Below, piece after piece: positions 27,906 to 37,762 of a DNA stretch of 64,000 bases. The stretch's first letter is position 1; each line of letters begins with the position of its first letter. The position numbers and the translations under genes are program-made. The stretch covers positions 89,577-153,576 of the forward strand of contig JBMOIC010000002.1 in assembly GCA_049317525.1 (NCBI GenBank). The letters run 5' to 3'. The DNA is from UBA961 sp049317525. GTDB taxonomy: Bacteria; Bacteroidota; Ignavibacteria; Kapaibacteriales; UBA961. The notes beneath the pieces are model-generated. The model had not been told where the DNA came from, did not search any database, and saw only the letters and a program-made list of their open reading frames with translations.

Positions 27906-28726
27906 ATCAATTAGCAGATTTACATACTCATACCACATTTTCTGATGGTATACTATCTCCTACAGAGCTTTTTACCAAAGCTAAGGAAGTTGGTTTGAGT
28001 GCTATTGCTATTACTGATCATGATACCATGGATGGATATTTAGCTTCAATCCACATTGCCGAAGAACTTGGCATTCAGCTTGTACCAGGAATCGAATTAA
28101 GCTGTTATGAAAATGCTAGAGATTATCATTTATTAGGATTTTTTCAAGATCCTGATAATCCTAATCTAAAGAAGAATCTTGAATTATTTAGACATGAAAG
28201 AGAAAAAAGAGCCGAAAGAATCGTTAGTAAATTAAATAGACAAAATGTTGATGTTAGTTTTAATGATGTTTTAGATAAAGCTGGAGTTGCCCCAGTTGCT
28301 AGACCTCATATTGCAGCTGTTATGATAGAACAAGGTCATTCCCCTGATATCAAAAAAGCTTTTGATCAATATTTAAGTTATGGTAAACCTGCTTATGAAC
28401 CCAAGTGGAATTTTCCTGTAGAACTTGGCGTTAAATTACTTAATGAAGCAGGTGGTGTAGCTGTTTTAGCACATCCTGGTAGATATTTACCACAACAAAT
28501 CTTAGCTAAGTTTATACAAAAAGGTTTAGATGGAATCGAAGTTATCCATCCTTCTCATTCTGAAGAAACTCAAATATATTATAAATCTTTAGTCGATCAT
28601 TATTGTTTGCTTTCAACTGGTGGATCTGATTTTCATGGTTCGCGTGAATATGATGCAACAAATTTTGGAAAATTTACTGTACCTGTTTCAACAATAGAAG
28701 CAATGCAGTCTTTTTTGAAACATTAA
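27902..28726 (+). CDS. PHP-domain phosphoesterase (3',5'-nucleoside bisphosphate phosphatase-like)
   Basis: This 274-residue metal-dependent phosphatase has PHP motif I DLHTHTTFSDG (6-16), motif II ITDHDTMDGY (about 37-46), motif III (PGIELSCYE), RPHIAAVMIEQGH near 137, a late LAHPGRY and GGSDFHGS near 238. The order and length match the YciV/TrpH (RNase AM) family, which acts on 3',5'-bisphosphonucleotides and short RNA 5' ends. Its start overlaps the proS stop and ribH begins 8 bases after its stop, so the three form one operon. Confidence 0.88.
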   Translation: MNQLADLHTHTTFSDGILSPTELFTKAKEVGLSAIAITDHDTMDGYLASIHIAEELGIQLVPGIELSCYENARDYHLLGFFQDPDNPNLKKNLELFRHEREKRAERIVSKLNRQNVDVSFNDVLDKAGVAPVARPHIAAVMIEQGHSPDIKKAFDQYLSYGKPAYEPKWNFPVELGVKLLNEAGGVAVLAHPGRYLPQQILAKFIQKGLDGIEVIHPSHSEETQIYYKSLVDHYCLLSTGGSDFHGSREYDATNFGKFTVPVSTIEAMQSFLKH

Positions 28727-28734
28727 TAATTATT

Positions 28735-29208
28735 ATGAACTCTATCAAAACTATCGAAGGTAATTATACTCATGCATCCGGTAATTATGTTATTGTTGCA
28801 GCAAGGTGGAATTCTTTTATAGTACATCACTTAATTGAAGGTGCAATCGATACATTAAAACGTCATGGTATTGATGAGTCTTCAATTCATCTTGTTTATT
28901 GCCCAGGTTGCTATGAAATCCCTCTTATCACAAAAAAATTAGCTTCATCTGGGAAATATGATTCAATCATCACATTAGGCGCTGTTATCAGAGGCTCTAC
29001 ACCTCATTTTGATTTAGTTGCTTCTGAAGTCTCAAAAGGTGTTGCACAAGCTTCATCAGATACAGGTATACCATGTTTATTTGGTGTATTAACTACCGAT
29101 ACCATAGAACAAGCAATAGAAAGAGCTGGTACAAAGGCAGGAAACAAAGGCTCTGAAGTTGCCCTAGCTGCAATTGAAATGGTTTCTTTAATGAGTAAAT
29201 TATCATAG
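28735..29208 (+). CDS. ribH: 6,7-dimethyl-8-ribityllumazine synthase
   Basis: The enzyme condenses 5-amino-6-ribitylamino-uracil with dihydroxybutanone phosphate to make the riboflavin precursor. The 157-residue protein has the ribityl-binding ARWNSFI (22-28), PGCYEIPL (about 59-66), GAVIRGSTPHFD (about 83-94, with the proton-transfer histidine) and FGVLTTDTIEQAIERAGTKA (about 116-135). All are standard for the family. It is the last gene of the proS operon, followed by a terminator. Other rib genes are not in the window. Confidence 0.96.
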   Translation: MNSIKTIEGNYTHASGNYVIVAARWNSFIVHHLIEGAIDTLKRHGIDESSIHLVYCPGCYEIPLITKKLASSGKYDSIITLGAVIRGSTPHFDLVASEVSKGVAQASSDTGIPCLFGVLTTDTIEQAIERAGTKAGNKGSEVALAAIEMVSLMSKLS

Positions 29209-29237
29209 TCATCTTTAGATACATACTTTTTTGCATA

Positions 29238-29267
29238 AAAGCAGATTGTTAAAGATCTGCTTTTTTT
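29238..29267 (+). terminator. Rho-independent terminator after ribH
   Basis: AAAGCAGAT (29238-29246) pairs with ATCTGCTTT (29255-29263) around an 8-base loop, and the T-run continues to 29267. Confidence 0.85.
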
Positions 29268-29303
29268 ATACAATATATATACGAATTCATATTTTCTATT
29301 TTT

Positions 29304-31274
29304 ATGATGAATAATCAAAATATTACTTCTTTGCTTCAAGAAGAAAGACTTTTTGAACCCTCAGAACAATTCAAACAGAATGCTAATTTTTCATCTAAAC
29401 AAGAATATGATGATTTAAGAAAATATGCTCATGAACATCCACTCGATTTTTGGGAACAACAAGCACAAAATCTCCATTGGTTTGAATCATGGAAGACAAT
29501 TCTTGAATGGGATTATCCCAATGCATCATGGTTTAAAGAAGGGAAAATCAATGCATCTTACAATTGTTTAGATAGACATATTAACTCTTCACATAAAGAT
29601 AAAATCGCTATTTATTGGGAGGGAGAACCTGGTGATACAAAATCGTTAACCTATTCAGAATTACATAAACAAGTATGTAAAATGGCAAATGGTTTATTAT
29701 CACTTGGGATAAAGAAAGGTGATATTATTGCAATTTATATGGGTATGATTCCAGAGGCAATAATCGCAATGCTAGCATGTGCACGAATAGGTGCTACACA
29801 TAATGTGATTTTTGGAGGATTTTCAGCAGATTCATTAAGAGATAGAATACAAGATTCTCAAGCAAAATGCTTAATTACCCAAGATATTGTTTTTAGAAAA
29901 GGTATAAAGTTATCTTTAAAACAAACTGCTCAAGAGGCTGTTCTTCAATGCAATAGTATACAATCTGTCATCATATTTCAAAGGACAGAACATCAATGTT
30001 CTGTGGATTCTGAAAAAGAAATTTTGTGGCATGACTTGATTGAACATCAATCAGATATTCATATACCACAAGGATTTGACAGCGAACATCCCCTATTTAT
30101 TCTGTATACTTCTGGTTCTACTGGAAAACCAAAGGGATTACTTCATACTACAGGTGGCTATCTTACTCAAGCACATTATACTTTTTCTCACGTGTTCGAT
30201 ATAAAGAATGAAGATATCTTTTTCTGTACAGCAGATATAGGCTGGATAACTGGTCATAGTTATGTAGCATATGGTCCATTATCTGCTGGAGCAACAATTT
30301 TGATATATGAAGGTGTTTTAGTTTATCCAGATGCTCATAGAATTTGGAATATCATTGAAAAGTATAAAGCTACTATACTCTATACCGCTCCAACAGCTAT
30401 TAGAACTTTTTTGAAATTAGGAGATCAATTTCCATTAGCACATAATTTATCATCATTAAGACTTCTTGGAACTGTTGGGGAACCGATAAATCCCGAGGCA
30501 TGGATATGGTATAAATCTATCATCGGCAAAAACGTATGTCCTATTGTAGATACTTGGTGGCAAACTGAAACTGGTGGAATTATGATTGCTCCTATACCAG
30601 GCATTATAGCAACTAAACCCGGCAGTGCTACTTTGCCATTACCTGGAATTATAGCAAATGTAGTTCATAAAGATGGTTCACAATGTGAAATCAATGAAGG
30701 TGGCTATTTGGTGATAATGTCTCCATGGCCTGGAATGGCAAGAACCATTTTTGGTGATAATGAACGCTATAAACAGGTATACTGGAGCGAATATCCACCA
30801 AATACTGAACATAAAGGATATTATTTCACAGGAGATGGTGCAAGAATTGACAAAGATGGATATTTCTGGATTATGGGCCGAGTGGATGATGTAGTTAATG
30901 TAAGTGGACACCGTTTGGGAACTGCCGAAGTAGAAAGTGCACTAGTTTCTCATCCAGCTATTGCAGAAGCAGCAGTTATTGCTAAACCAGATGAGATTAA
31001 AGGAAATGTTTTAATTGCTTTTGTTACAATTAAACAAGAAGTGAATTATGATATAAGCACACTAAAACAAGAATTAAAAGATCATGTTTCTGCTCAAATT
31101 GGATCGATCGCAAGGCCCGAAGATATACGTTTCGTAGAATCTCTACCCAAAACGAGAAGTGGTAAAATTATGAGACGCCTTTTAAGAGAATTATCCTCTA
31201 CGGGAGTGGTAAATGGAGATACAACTACACTTGAAGATTTCAATGTATTAGACCAACTTAGAGAAGAAGAATAG
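29304..31274 (+). CDS. acs: Acetyl-CoA synthetase
   Basis: This AMP-forming acetate--CoA ligase activates acetate to acetyl-CoA. The 656-residue length is standard. Landmarks are FWEQQAQNLHWFESW near the N-terminus, the ATP-binding loop YTSGSTGKPKG (about 269-279), DIGWITGHSYVAYGPL, the acetate-pocket tryptophan in DTWWQTETGG, YFTGDGA and the C-terminal PKTRSGKIMRR. The catalytic K621 in that last motif is the classic acetylation-controlled lysine. It is a single-gene unit between the ribH terminator and a convergent nitroreductase. Confidence 0.95.
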   Translation: MMNNQNITSLLQEERLFEPSEQFKQNANFSSKQEYDDLRKYAHEHPLDFWEQQAQNLHWFESWKTILEWDYPNASWFKEGKINASYNCLDRHINSSHKDKIAIYWEGEPGDTKSLTYSELHKQVCKMANGLLSLGIKKGDIIAIYMGMIPEAIIAMLACARIGATHNVIFGGFSADSLRDRIQDSQAKCLITQDIVFRKGIKLSLKQTAQEAVLQCNSIQSVIIFQRTEHQCSVDSEKEILWHDLIEHQSDIHIPQGFDSEHPLFILYTSGSTGKPKGLLHTTGGYLTQAHYTFSHVFDIKNEDIFFCTADIGWITGHSYVAYGPLSAGATILIYEGVLVYPDAHRIWNIIEKYKATILYTAPTAIRTFLKLGDQFPLAHNLSSLRLLGTVGEPINPEAWIWYKSIIGKNVCPIVDTWWQTETGGIMIAPIPGIIATKPGSATLPLPGIIANVVHKDGSQCEINEGGYLVIMSPWPGMARTIFGDNERYKQVYWSEYPPNTEHKGYYFTGDGARIDKDGYFWIMGRVDDVVNVSGHRLGTAEVESALVSHPAIAEAAVIAKPDEIKGNVLIAFVTIKQEVNYDISTLKQELKDHVSAQIGSIARPEDIRFVESLPKTRSGKIMRRLLRELSSTGVVNGDTTTLEDFNVLDQLREEE

Positions 31275-31293
31275 TATCATGCGTCTTTGTATG

Positions 31294-31887
31294 CTATAAA
31301 GATAATTTGTCTATTGAGTCAAAAACAAATGTATGAATTGGCTTTCTTGTTCTTGGAGTAATTTCTCGACTTTGAAAAGGTTCAGGCAATACCTCATGAC
31401 TATCCGGATAACCTAAAGCAATGATACTAACAATAGAACAATGATTGGGAATATTTAAAAGAGATTCAGCTATATCCCTTTTGAATCCTCCCATTTGATG
31501 ACCTAATATTCCTAATTCGGCTGCTTGCAATAGTAAATATGTTGAAGCTGCTCCTACATCATGCCATGCATGAAGATTCATAGATCCATCTGAAAAATGT
31601 GTATTAGCAATTACTGCTATTAATACTTGTGCATCCTTTGCCCAAACCTGATTCCCGCCTGCTAAAGTACTATACATTAATGAAAATAATTCTGAATCTT
31701 TACTACCAAAAACAAAACGCCAAGGCTGCTCATTCATACTGCTTGCCGCCCAAGAAGCTGCTTCAAAAAGATGATTAAGCGTTTCTATCTGGATTGTTTT
31801 CTTAGCAAATGATCGCGCGCTCCATCTTTGTAGTAATAATGGATGAATTTCATATTGAGTTGGTACTATTTTAGGATGTTTTTTCAT
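31294..31887 (-). CDS. Nitroreductase-family FMN oxidoreductase
   Basis: This 197-residue flavoprotein carries the family signatures LLQRWSARSFAKKTI (about 18-32, FMN phosphate contacts), EAASWAASSMNEQPWRFVF (about 42-60) and the late ALGYPD. Such enzymes reduce nitro compounds, quinones or flavins with NAD(P)H; the physiological substrate cannot be read. It has its own leftward unit, and its stop lies 19 bases from the acs stop on the opposite strand. Its upstream region (31888-32101) is shared with ftsK. Confidence 0.9.
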   Translation of the reverse strand: MKKHPKIVPTQYEIHPLLLQRWSARSFAKKTIQIETLNHLFEAASWAASSMNEQPWRFVFGSKDSELFSLMYSTLAGGNQVWAKDAQVLIAVIANTHFSDGSMNLHAWHDVGAASTYLLLQAAELGILGHQMGGFKRDIAESLLNIPNHCSIVSIIALGYPDSHEVLPEPFQSREITPRTRKPIHTFVFDSIDKLSL

Positions 31888-32101
31888 TGAAATCTCTCAT
31901 TTGTAAAATGTTTTAACATTGTTAACAATGCAATAAGTTCATAAAGTTTATTTTCGATACAAATACTTAATACCATGCAGTAAGGCATAATTATTGATAG
32001 TTTTACCTGTAATATACAAGCATAGTAAATTATTATTTTTATAATAATTATTAAGATACAGTTCACTTCTTTGTAGCATAGAAGTAATTCATGGAGAAAC
32101 T

Positions 32102-34801
32102 ATGGCATTACCACCAGAAAATATAATAATCAAGCGATCAAAAGTTATATCCAGCACTTCAGATTCTAATGTTGAAGATAATGATGTGCAAGATATAAAG
32201 CAAAAGACTTCACATAAAAAGACAAAAATCAAAGAAGATATTTTACCACAATTATCTAATAGACAGATACAAATAATAGGAGTATTTCTCGCTTTATTTT
32301 CTTTATTGATTCTAATTGCTTTATTAAGTTATACTTCAAAGGATGAAGCTAATGCAGATATTCATCTACAAGATATCTTTAGTATCATAAAGGGAGATCA
32401 AGATATTCAAGCAAAAGCAGATACAACATATAATTTGCTAGGATTATTCGGGGCAGTATTAGCAGATATGTTATTTAACAAGTCATTTGGATTTATTTCT
32501 ATTGTATTCCCTTTTATTGGATTTATTTGGTCAAAAGAACTATTATTCAATGATAAAATCTCTTTAAAATCCATTAGGTCTACAAGTTATATTCTACTCT
32601 TTAGTCTAATTATATCTGCATTTTTTGGAACATTATCATTATTATTTCCACAAATTAGAATAGAATGGTATGGCACAATTGGACTTTTTCAAGCAAATAT
32701 ATATAGTTCTTTGATTGGCAAATTTGGATCTTTATTATTATGCATCGTAGCTGGTTTTATAACAGTTACTTTAGGATTAAATATCACCTTACATACTGCT
32801 ATTTCTACTCTATCACAATATATATCTTCTTTATTTATATGGTTAAGAACATTTTTTGAAAAAACACAGTCACAATCTTTATCTAGTAAAGAGATTAAGA
32901 ACAAGACAATTTCATTTAATGATACATATCCTCAACAAGAAATTGACAACAATGAAGAACCTGTGAAAATTGTCAAAAGGATGTCAACAAGCTCTCAATA
33001 TTCAGATGATATTCAACGCCATATGCCTGTAATTATTAGAGGTAATGAATTTAATGATAGCGATGATCCAGGAATTATATTAGCAGAACGCCCTAAAAAG
33101 AAAACTAGCAATTTAACATTCGAAGAAGCGCTTGCTGAACGTTCTGTATTCAAACCACCTATTGAACAAACAGAAGAAAAAAAACCAGCAGATAGTATTC
33201 AATTAGATTTTACCAAAGAAGCATCACAACCATCATTAGTTCTTAATGTTCAAGAAGTTGTATTGCAATCGTATGATTTACCTCCTAAGGATTTACATCA
33301 TTATCGTATGATGATACAGGATGAAAAAATAAAATATAGTCCACCTAATCTTGAATTATTACAAAAACAACATGAACATGTAATAAAGGTTGATGATGCA
33401 GAGTTAAAAGAAAATGCACGTTTATTACAAGAGAAATTACTAACATTTAAAATTACGATTCAAGATTTAACTGTAACGCCAGGCCCAGTGGTTACACAAT
33501 ATGAATTTGTACCTGCAGCAGGTATAAAGATATCCCAAATCGAAAATCTATCAGATGATATAGCATTAGCTCTTAAAGCACGTGGAATTAGAATAATTGC
33601 ACCAGTGCCAGGCAGAGGTACAGTTGCTATCGAGATTCCAAATCATAAACCATCACTTGTTTTATTTAGTAGCATTATTAAATCATCTAAATTTCATGAT
33701 TCAGAACATCGTTTATCGCTAGCCCTTGGCAAAACAATTTCAGGCGAAGTATACTGTGCAGATTTATCCAGAATGCCTCATTTATTAATTGCTGGTTCAA
33801 CTGGAGCAGGAAAAAGCGTTGGAATAAATACAGTTATATGTTCTTTATTATATAAGATGCATCCTAAAGATTTAAAATTTGTGATTATCGATCCTAAAAA
33901 AGTAGAAATGACTTATTATGGATTATTAAAAAATCATTTTCTTGCATTATCTCCAGATACAGATGAACATATCATAACAACCCCACAAAATGCAGTAGCC
34001 GTGCTTAAGTCATTATGTGTTGAGATGATGAATCGTTATGAAATATTGGCAAAGGTTGGGCAAAGAAATATTGTTGATTATAATCAAAAAGTAAAAGAAG
34101 GTAAATATAAAGATAGTGGAACAGAACATTCTCCTATGCCTTATATTGTATGTGTTATCGATGAATTAGCAGATTTAATGCTAACAGCTGGAAGAGAAGT
34201 AGAAGAGCCAATTATTAGATTAGCACAATTAGCCAGAGCTGTCGGTATCCATATGATTGTAGCAACTCAAAGACCTTCTGTAGATGTTATAACCGGCCTT
34301 ATAAAAGCTAATTTCCCTGCTAGGATATCGTATCAAGTAGCATCCAAAATAGATTCTAGAACTATTATCGATGGCGGAGGAGCTGATCAACTATTAGGTA
34401 ATGGTGATATGTTGTTTTTACCAGGTGGCTCTCCAAAACCAATTCGAATTCAAAATTCATTTTTATCTACCGATGAAGTTGAAAATATATGTATGCATAT
34501 AGGAAATCAACAAGGCTATTCTAAACCGTATATGTTACCAACTTCTATCGAAAAAACAAATGGTGGTAGTAGTTTGATTGATGATTCCAGAGATGAATTG
34601 TTTGAAGAAGCAGCCAAAACAATTATTAGACATCAACAAGGTTCTGTATCATTATTACAAAGACGATTAAAAGTTGGATATGCCAGAGCAGCCAGAATAA
34701 TGGATGAATTAGAAGCAGCTGGCATTGTTGGCTCTTTTGATGGTTCTAAAGGAAGAGAAGTATTATTAAATAATGAAACAGATTTAGAAGCATTATTATA
34801 A
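32102..34801 (+). CDS. ftsK: DNA translocase FtsK/SpoIIIE
   Basis: This ATP-driven pump clears chromosomal DNA from the division septum. The 899-residue protein has an N-terminal membrane part with about four or five helices (first IQIIGVFLALFSLLILIALL near 57-76, last near 215-235). A charged linker spans about 250-420 and an alpha/beta motor domain follows. Walker A GSTGAGKSVG is near 565, Walker B is IVCVIDELADLM, and a later motif is IVATQRPSVDVITG. The C-terminal winged-helix gamma domain (about 833-899, SVSLLQRRLKVGYARAARIM) reads the KOPS-type polar sequences. It heads the ftsK-kdsA-lptC-ade run. Confidence 0.95.
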   Translation: MALPPENIIIKRSKVISSTSDSNVEDNDVQDIKQKTSHKKTKIKEDILPQLSNRQIQIIGVFLALFSLLILIALLSYTSKDEANADIHLQDIFSIIKGDQDIQAKADTTYNLLGLFGAVLADMLFNKSFGFISIVFPFIGFIWSKELLFNDKISLKSIRSTSYILLFSLIISAFFGTLSLLFPQIRIEWYGTIGLFQANIYSSLIGKFGSLLLCIVAGFITVTLGLNITLHTAISTLSQYISSLFIWLRTFFEKTQSQSLSSKEIKNKTISFNDTYPQQEIDNNEEPVKIVKRMSTSSQYSDDIQRHMPVIIRGNEFNDSDDPGIILAERPKKKTSNLTFEEALAERSVFKPPIEQTEEKKPADSIQLDFTKEASQPSLVLNVQEVVLQSYDLPPKDLHHYRMMIQDEKIKYSPPNLELLQKQHEHVIKVDDAELKENARLLQEKLLTFKITIQDLTVTPGPVVTQYEFVPAAGIKISQIENLSDDIALALKARGIRIIAPVPGRGTVAIEIPNHKPSLVLFSSIIKSSKFHDSEHRLSLALGKTISGEVYCADLSRMPHLLIAGSTGAGKSVGINTVICSLLYKMHPKDLKFVIIDPKKVEMTYYGLLKNHFLALSPDTDEHIITTPQNAVAVLKSLCVEMMNRYEILAKVGQRNIVDYNQKVKEGKYKDSGTEHSPMPYIVCVIDELADLMLTAGREVEEPIIRLAQLARAVGIHMIVATQRPSVDVITGLIKANFPARISYQVASKIDSRTIIDGGGADQLLGNGDMLFLPGGSPKPIRIQNSFLSTDEVENICMHIGNQQGYSKPYMLPTSIEKTNGGSSLIDDSRDELFEEAAKTIIRHQQGSVSLLQRRLKVGYARAARIMDELEAAGIVGSFDGSKGREVLLNNETDLEALL

Positions 34802-34812
34802 GTGGATTAAAC

Positions 34813-35595
34813 GTGAAAAATAGATTTAAATTAATTGCAGGACCTTGCCTAGCTGAATCAAAAGAATTATTGCAAGAAATTGCTGAAACTCTTAATCCTA
34901 TTGCAATAGAACTTGATTTTGATTTTATTTTTAAAGCATCATATAGAAAAGCTAATCGTACAAGTGGTAATAGTTTTACTGGTATTGGAGATGTACAAGC
35001 TTTACAATATATATCAGAAATCGCACATTCCATTAATAGACAATCCATTACAGATATTCATGAAACAACAGAAGCTGAAGTAGCAGCTAGATATGTTGAT
35101 ATTTTACAGATCCCTGCTTTTTTATGCAGGCAAACCGCATTATTAGAATCAGCTGGCAAAACAGGTAAAATTGTAAATATAAAAAAAGGACAATTTCTAG
35201 CTCCTGACGATATGAAAAAACAAGCAGATAAAGTGTTTCATATTGGTGGTAAAGAAGTATGGCTAACAGAAAGAGGTACTACTTTTGGTTATCATGATTT
35301 AGTAGTTGATTTTAGATCTTTAATAATCATGAAAGAAACTGGATTACCTGTTATTTATGATGCTACCCATTCATTACAACAACCTGGCGGAGGTGAGCAA
35401 TCAGGTGGCCTTAGACAATATATTGCACCTTTAGCAAAAGCTGCTGTTGCCTGCGGCATCGATGGTATTTTTATCGAAACTCATCCATATCCACATTTAG
35501 CAAAATCAGATGCAGCAACTCAATTCCCACTTGATAAAATGCGTGATTTTCTTCATGAATTAGCCGATATTCACTCACTTGTTTCAAAATCATGA
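34813..35595 (+). CDS. kdsA: 3-deoxy-8-phosphooctulonate synthase, metal-dependent class
   Basis: The enzyme joins phosphoenolpyruvate and arabinose 5-phosphate to make KDO 8-phosphate for the LPS core. The 260-residue protein shows IAGPCLAES (8-16), FIFKASYRKANR, IPAFLCRQTALL, VNIKKGQFLAP, LTERGTTFGYHDLVVDFRSL and FIETHPYPH. C12 in AGPC corresponds to the metal-binding cysteine of Aquifex aeolicus KdsA, whereas the E. coli metal-free enzyme has Asn there. Its stop overlaps the lptC start by ATGA. Confidence 0.95.
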   Translation: MKNRFKLIAGPCLAESKELLQEIAETLNPIAIELDFDFIFKASYRKANRTSGNSFTGIGDVQALQYISEIAHSINRQSITDIHETTEAEVAARYVDILQIPAFLCRQTALLESAGKTGKIVNIKKGQFLAPDDMKKQADKVFHIGGKEVWLTERGTTFGYHDLVVDFRSLIIMKETGLPVIYDATHSLQQPGGGEQSGGLRQYIAPLAKAAVACGIDGIFIETHPYPHLAKSDAATQFPLDKMRDFLHELADIHSLVSKS

Positions 35596-36128
35596 ACTAT
35601 CTGTTAATGATATTATTGTGTTGTTGTCTTTTGTCTTGTCAAGAAGAAAACAAACAAACAATCCAGATAAAAGATACAGTAATAACTAAAGATATTCCTA
35701 CACATGAAATATGGAATTTCTCTATGGTATTTACTGATTCTAATAAAACTAGAGCTATTCTTAAAGCAGGTAAAGCAAGAGTATTCGAGCAAAGATATGA
35801 AACATTATTAGACTCTTCGGTTCATGTAGACTTTATGAATAAATCATCTAATGCAGTTGGCTTTATGATTTCAGATTCAGCTAGAATTGATGAAAATACA
35901 AGAGACATGTTTGCTGCTGGACATGTTCTTGTTCGCTCAGATAGTACAAATACAACACTTAAAACATCTACTTTAATGTGGAAAGAAAAGCAGCAACTAT
36001 TTTATACTAAAGATAAAGTTCATATTACTACATCAACTGAGATAATCGATGGTTATGGAATGGAAAGCGATATATGGCTTAAAAACTATAAAATCTTCAA
36101 AGTTAGTGGTACTAAGCAAATAGAATGA
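35592..36128 (+). CDS. lptC: LPS export protein LptC
   Basis: LptC links the inner-membrane LPS transporter to the periplasmic bridge. The 178-residue protein has a lipoprotein leader (MNYLLMILLCCCLLSC, lipidated C16) and the beta-jellyroll LptC/OstA-type fold. Typical stretches are TRAILKAGKARVFE (about 53-66), MISDSARIDENTRDMFAAGH (about 93-112), LKTSTLMWKEKQQLFYT and IIDGYGMESD. Lipoprotein-type LptC is usual in Bacteroidota, whereas E. coli uses a membrane anchor. Overlaps on both sides (ATGA with kdsA and with ade) indicate translational coupling. Confidence 0.88.
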   Translation: MNYLLMILLCCCLLSCQEENKQTIQIKDTVITKDIPTHEIWNFSMVFTDSNKTRAILKAGKARVFEQRYETLLDSSVHVDFMNKSSNAVGFMISDSARIDENTRDMFAAGHVLVRSDSTNTTLKTSTLMWKEKQQLFYTKDKVHITTSTEIIDGYGMESDIWLKNYKIFKVSGTKQIE

Positions 36129-37762
36129 ATAATATGATTATATCTGGCCAATACATTGATATTTCTAAAAGAGAAATATATCCTGCTGATATTATAATCG
36201 AAAATGGAATCATTGTTTCTATTACACCCTGTATTGAAGCACCGGTTCACTATATAATGCCTGGTTTTGTAGATGCCCATATCCATATTGAAAGTTCTAT
36301 GCTTATCCCTACAGAATTTTCAAAACTTGCATTAGTACATGGTACAATAGGCACTGTTTCAGACCCACATGAAATTGCCAATGTTTTGGGAATAAAAGGC
36401 ATTGATTTCATGATAGAAAATGCTAAACTCTCCCCTCTTAAATGTTTGTTCGGAGCCCCCAGTTGTGTACCAGCTACATCATTTGAACATTCGGGTGCAC
36501 TTATTTCAGCTGATGATATTCACCAACTTTTATCAAGAGATGATATTGGTTATTTAAGTGAAATGATGAATTTTCCTGGTGTGCTTAATAATGATGAAGA
36601 AATATTAAAAAAGATTGCTTCAGCACAGTTTTATCATAAGCCAATAGATGGGCATGCTCCTGGATTATTAGGTAATGATGCTAAAGCATATATATCTCAT
36701 GGTATTAGTACCGATCATGAATGTATTTCCCTACAAGAAGCATTAGATAAAATCTCATATGGTATGAAGATATTAATCAGAGAAGGATCTGCTGCGAAAA
36801 ATTTTGATGCATTACATCCATTGATTTCATTATTTCCAGATATGTGCATGTTTTGTAGTGATGATAAACATCCTGATAGTTTATTAGAAGGTCATATTAA
36901 TATGTTAGTTAAAAAAGCTATACACTTAGGATATGATCTTTTTGATGTGCTATCAATTGCATGTATTCATCCTGTTACACATTATTCGATGCCTATTGGT
37001 TTATTGAATATAGGTGATCCTGCCGATTTTATCATTGTAGATTCACTTATTGATTTTACAGTACAATCGGTGTTTATCAATGGTGAGCAAGTAGTTCAAT
37101 ATGGAAGATTACAGTGTTCTATACCTTCTCATTCATATAATGATTTGTCAATATGTAATGCCAATTTACTTACAGAAAAAGACATCATTCTTTATGGAAA
37201 TACTTCACTTGTACATGTAATAGAGGCTATAGCTGGGCAAATCGTAACTGGCAGATCTCTTTATACAATGGAATCTATAAATGGTATATTATACTCTTCT
37301 ACTACAGATGATATCTTAAAAATTGTCGTCATAAATAGATATCAGAATTCAAAACCTGCAATTGGTTTTATCAAAGGTTTTGGGTTGAAGTCTGGGGCAA
37401 TTGCATCAACGATAGCGCATGATTCTCATAATATTATAGCAATTGGAGTGGATGATATTTCTATAATAGAAGCTGTAAATGCACTTATAGAAGTAAAAGG
37501 GGGAATTTCTTTATATCACAATACTTTATCAGTATTACCATTAGATATAGCAGGTTTAATGAGTAGTCAAGATGCACATACTATTGCGAACAGATATATA
37601 GAAATAGATTCTTTAGTTAAACAAACTGGCTGTATGATGCCTGCTCCATATATGGCTTTATCATTTATGGCATTACTTGTTATTCCAACCCTTAAATTGA
37701 GTGATATAGGATTATTTGATGGTGAGATTTTCCAGTGTATAGACCTCATTCAATCAGCGTAA
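36125..37762 (+). CDS. ade: Adenine deaminase
   Basis: The enzyme converts adenine to hypoxanthine and ammonia for purine salvage. The 545-residue amidohydrolase has the N-terminal composite beta-domain, metal-binding PGFVDAHIHIESSM (about 46-59), VSDPHEIANVLG (about 79-90), GHAPGLLG (about 179), STDHECISL, FCSDDKHPDSLLEGH and a C-terminal ade-specific domain (GFGLKSGAIASTIAHDSHNI). Length and order match bacterial Ade rather than dihydroorotase. The start overlaps the lptC stop, an unexpected coupling of purine salvage with LPS export. Its last 9 bases overlap the 3' end of the convergent membrane protein gene. Confidence 0.93.
   Translation: MNNMIISGQYIDISKREIYPADIIIENGIIVSITPCIEAPVHYIMPGFVDAHIHIESSMLIPTEFSKLALVHGTIGTVSDPHEIANVLGIKGIDFMIENAKLSPLKCLFGAPSCVPATSFEHSGALISADDIHQLLSRDDIGYLSEMMNFPGVLNNDEEILKKIASAQFYHKPIDGHAPGLLGNDAKAYISHGISTDHECISLQEALDKISYGMKILIREGSAAKNFDALHPLISLFPDMCMFCSDDKHPDSLLEGHINMLVKKAIHLGYDLFDVLSIACIHPVTHYSMPIGLLNIGDPADFIIVDSLIDFTVQSVFINGEQVVQYGRLQCSIPSHSYNDLSICNANLLTEKDIILYGNTSLVHVIEAIAGQIVTGRSLYTMESINGILYSSTTDDILKIVVINRYQNSKPAIGFIKGFGLKSGAIASTIAHDSHNIIAIGVDDISIIEAVNALIEVKGGISLYHNTLSVLPLDIAGLMSSQDAHTIANRYIEIDSLVKQTGCMMPAPYMALSFMALLVIPTLKLSDIGLFDGEIFQCIDLIQSA

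Noticed and set aside
29004..29339. Antisense open frame across ribH and the acs start
   Set aside because: It is a shadow of two well-supported genes, spans a terminator and has no domain.
31884..32066. 60-codon leftward frame before the nitroreductase
   Set aside because: Low-complexity AT-rich sequence in the shared promoter region, with no homology pattern.
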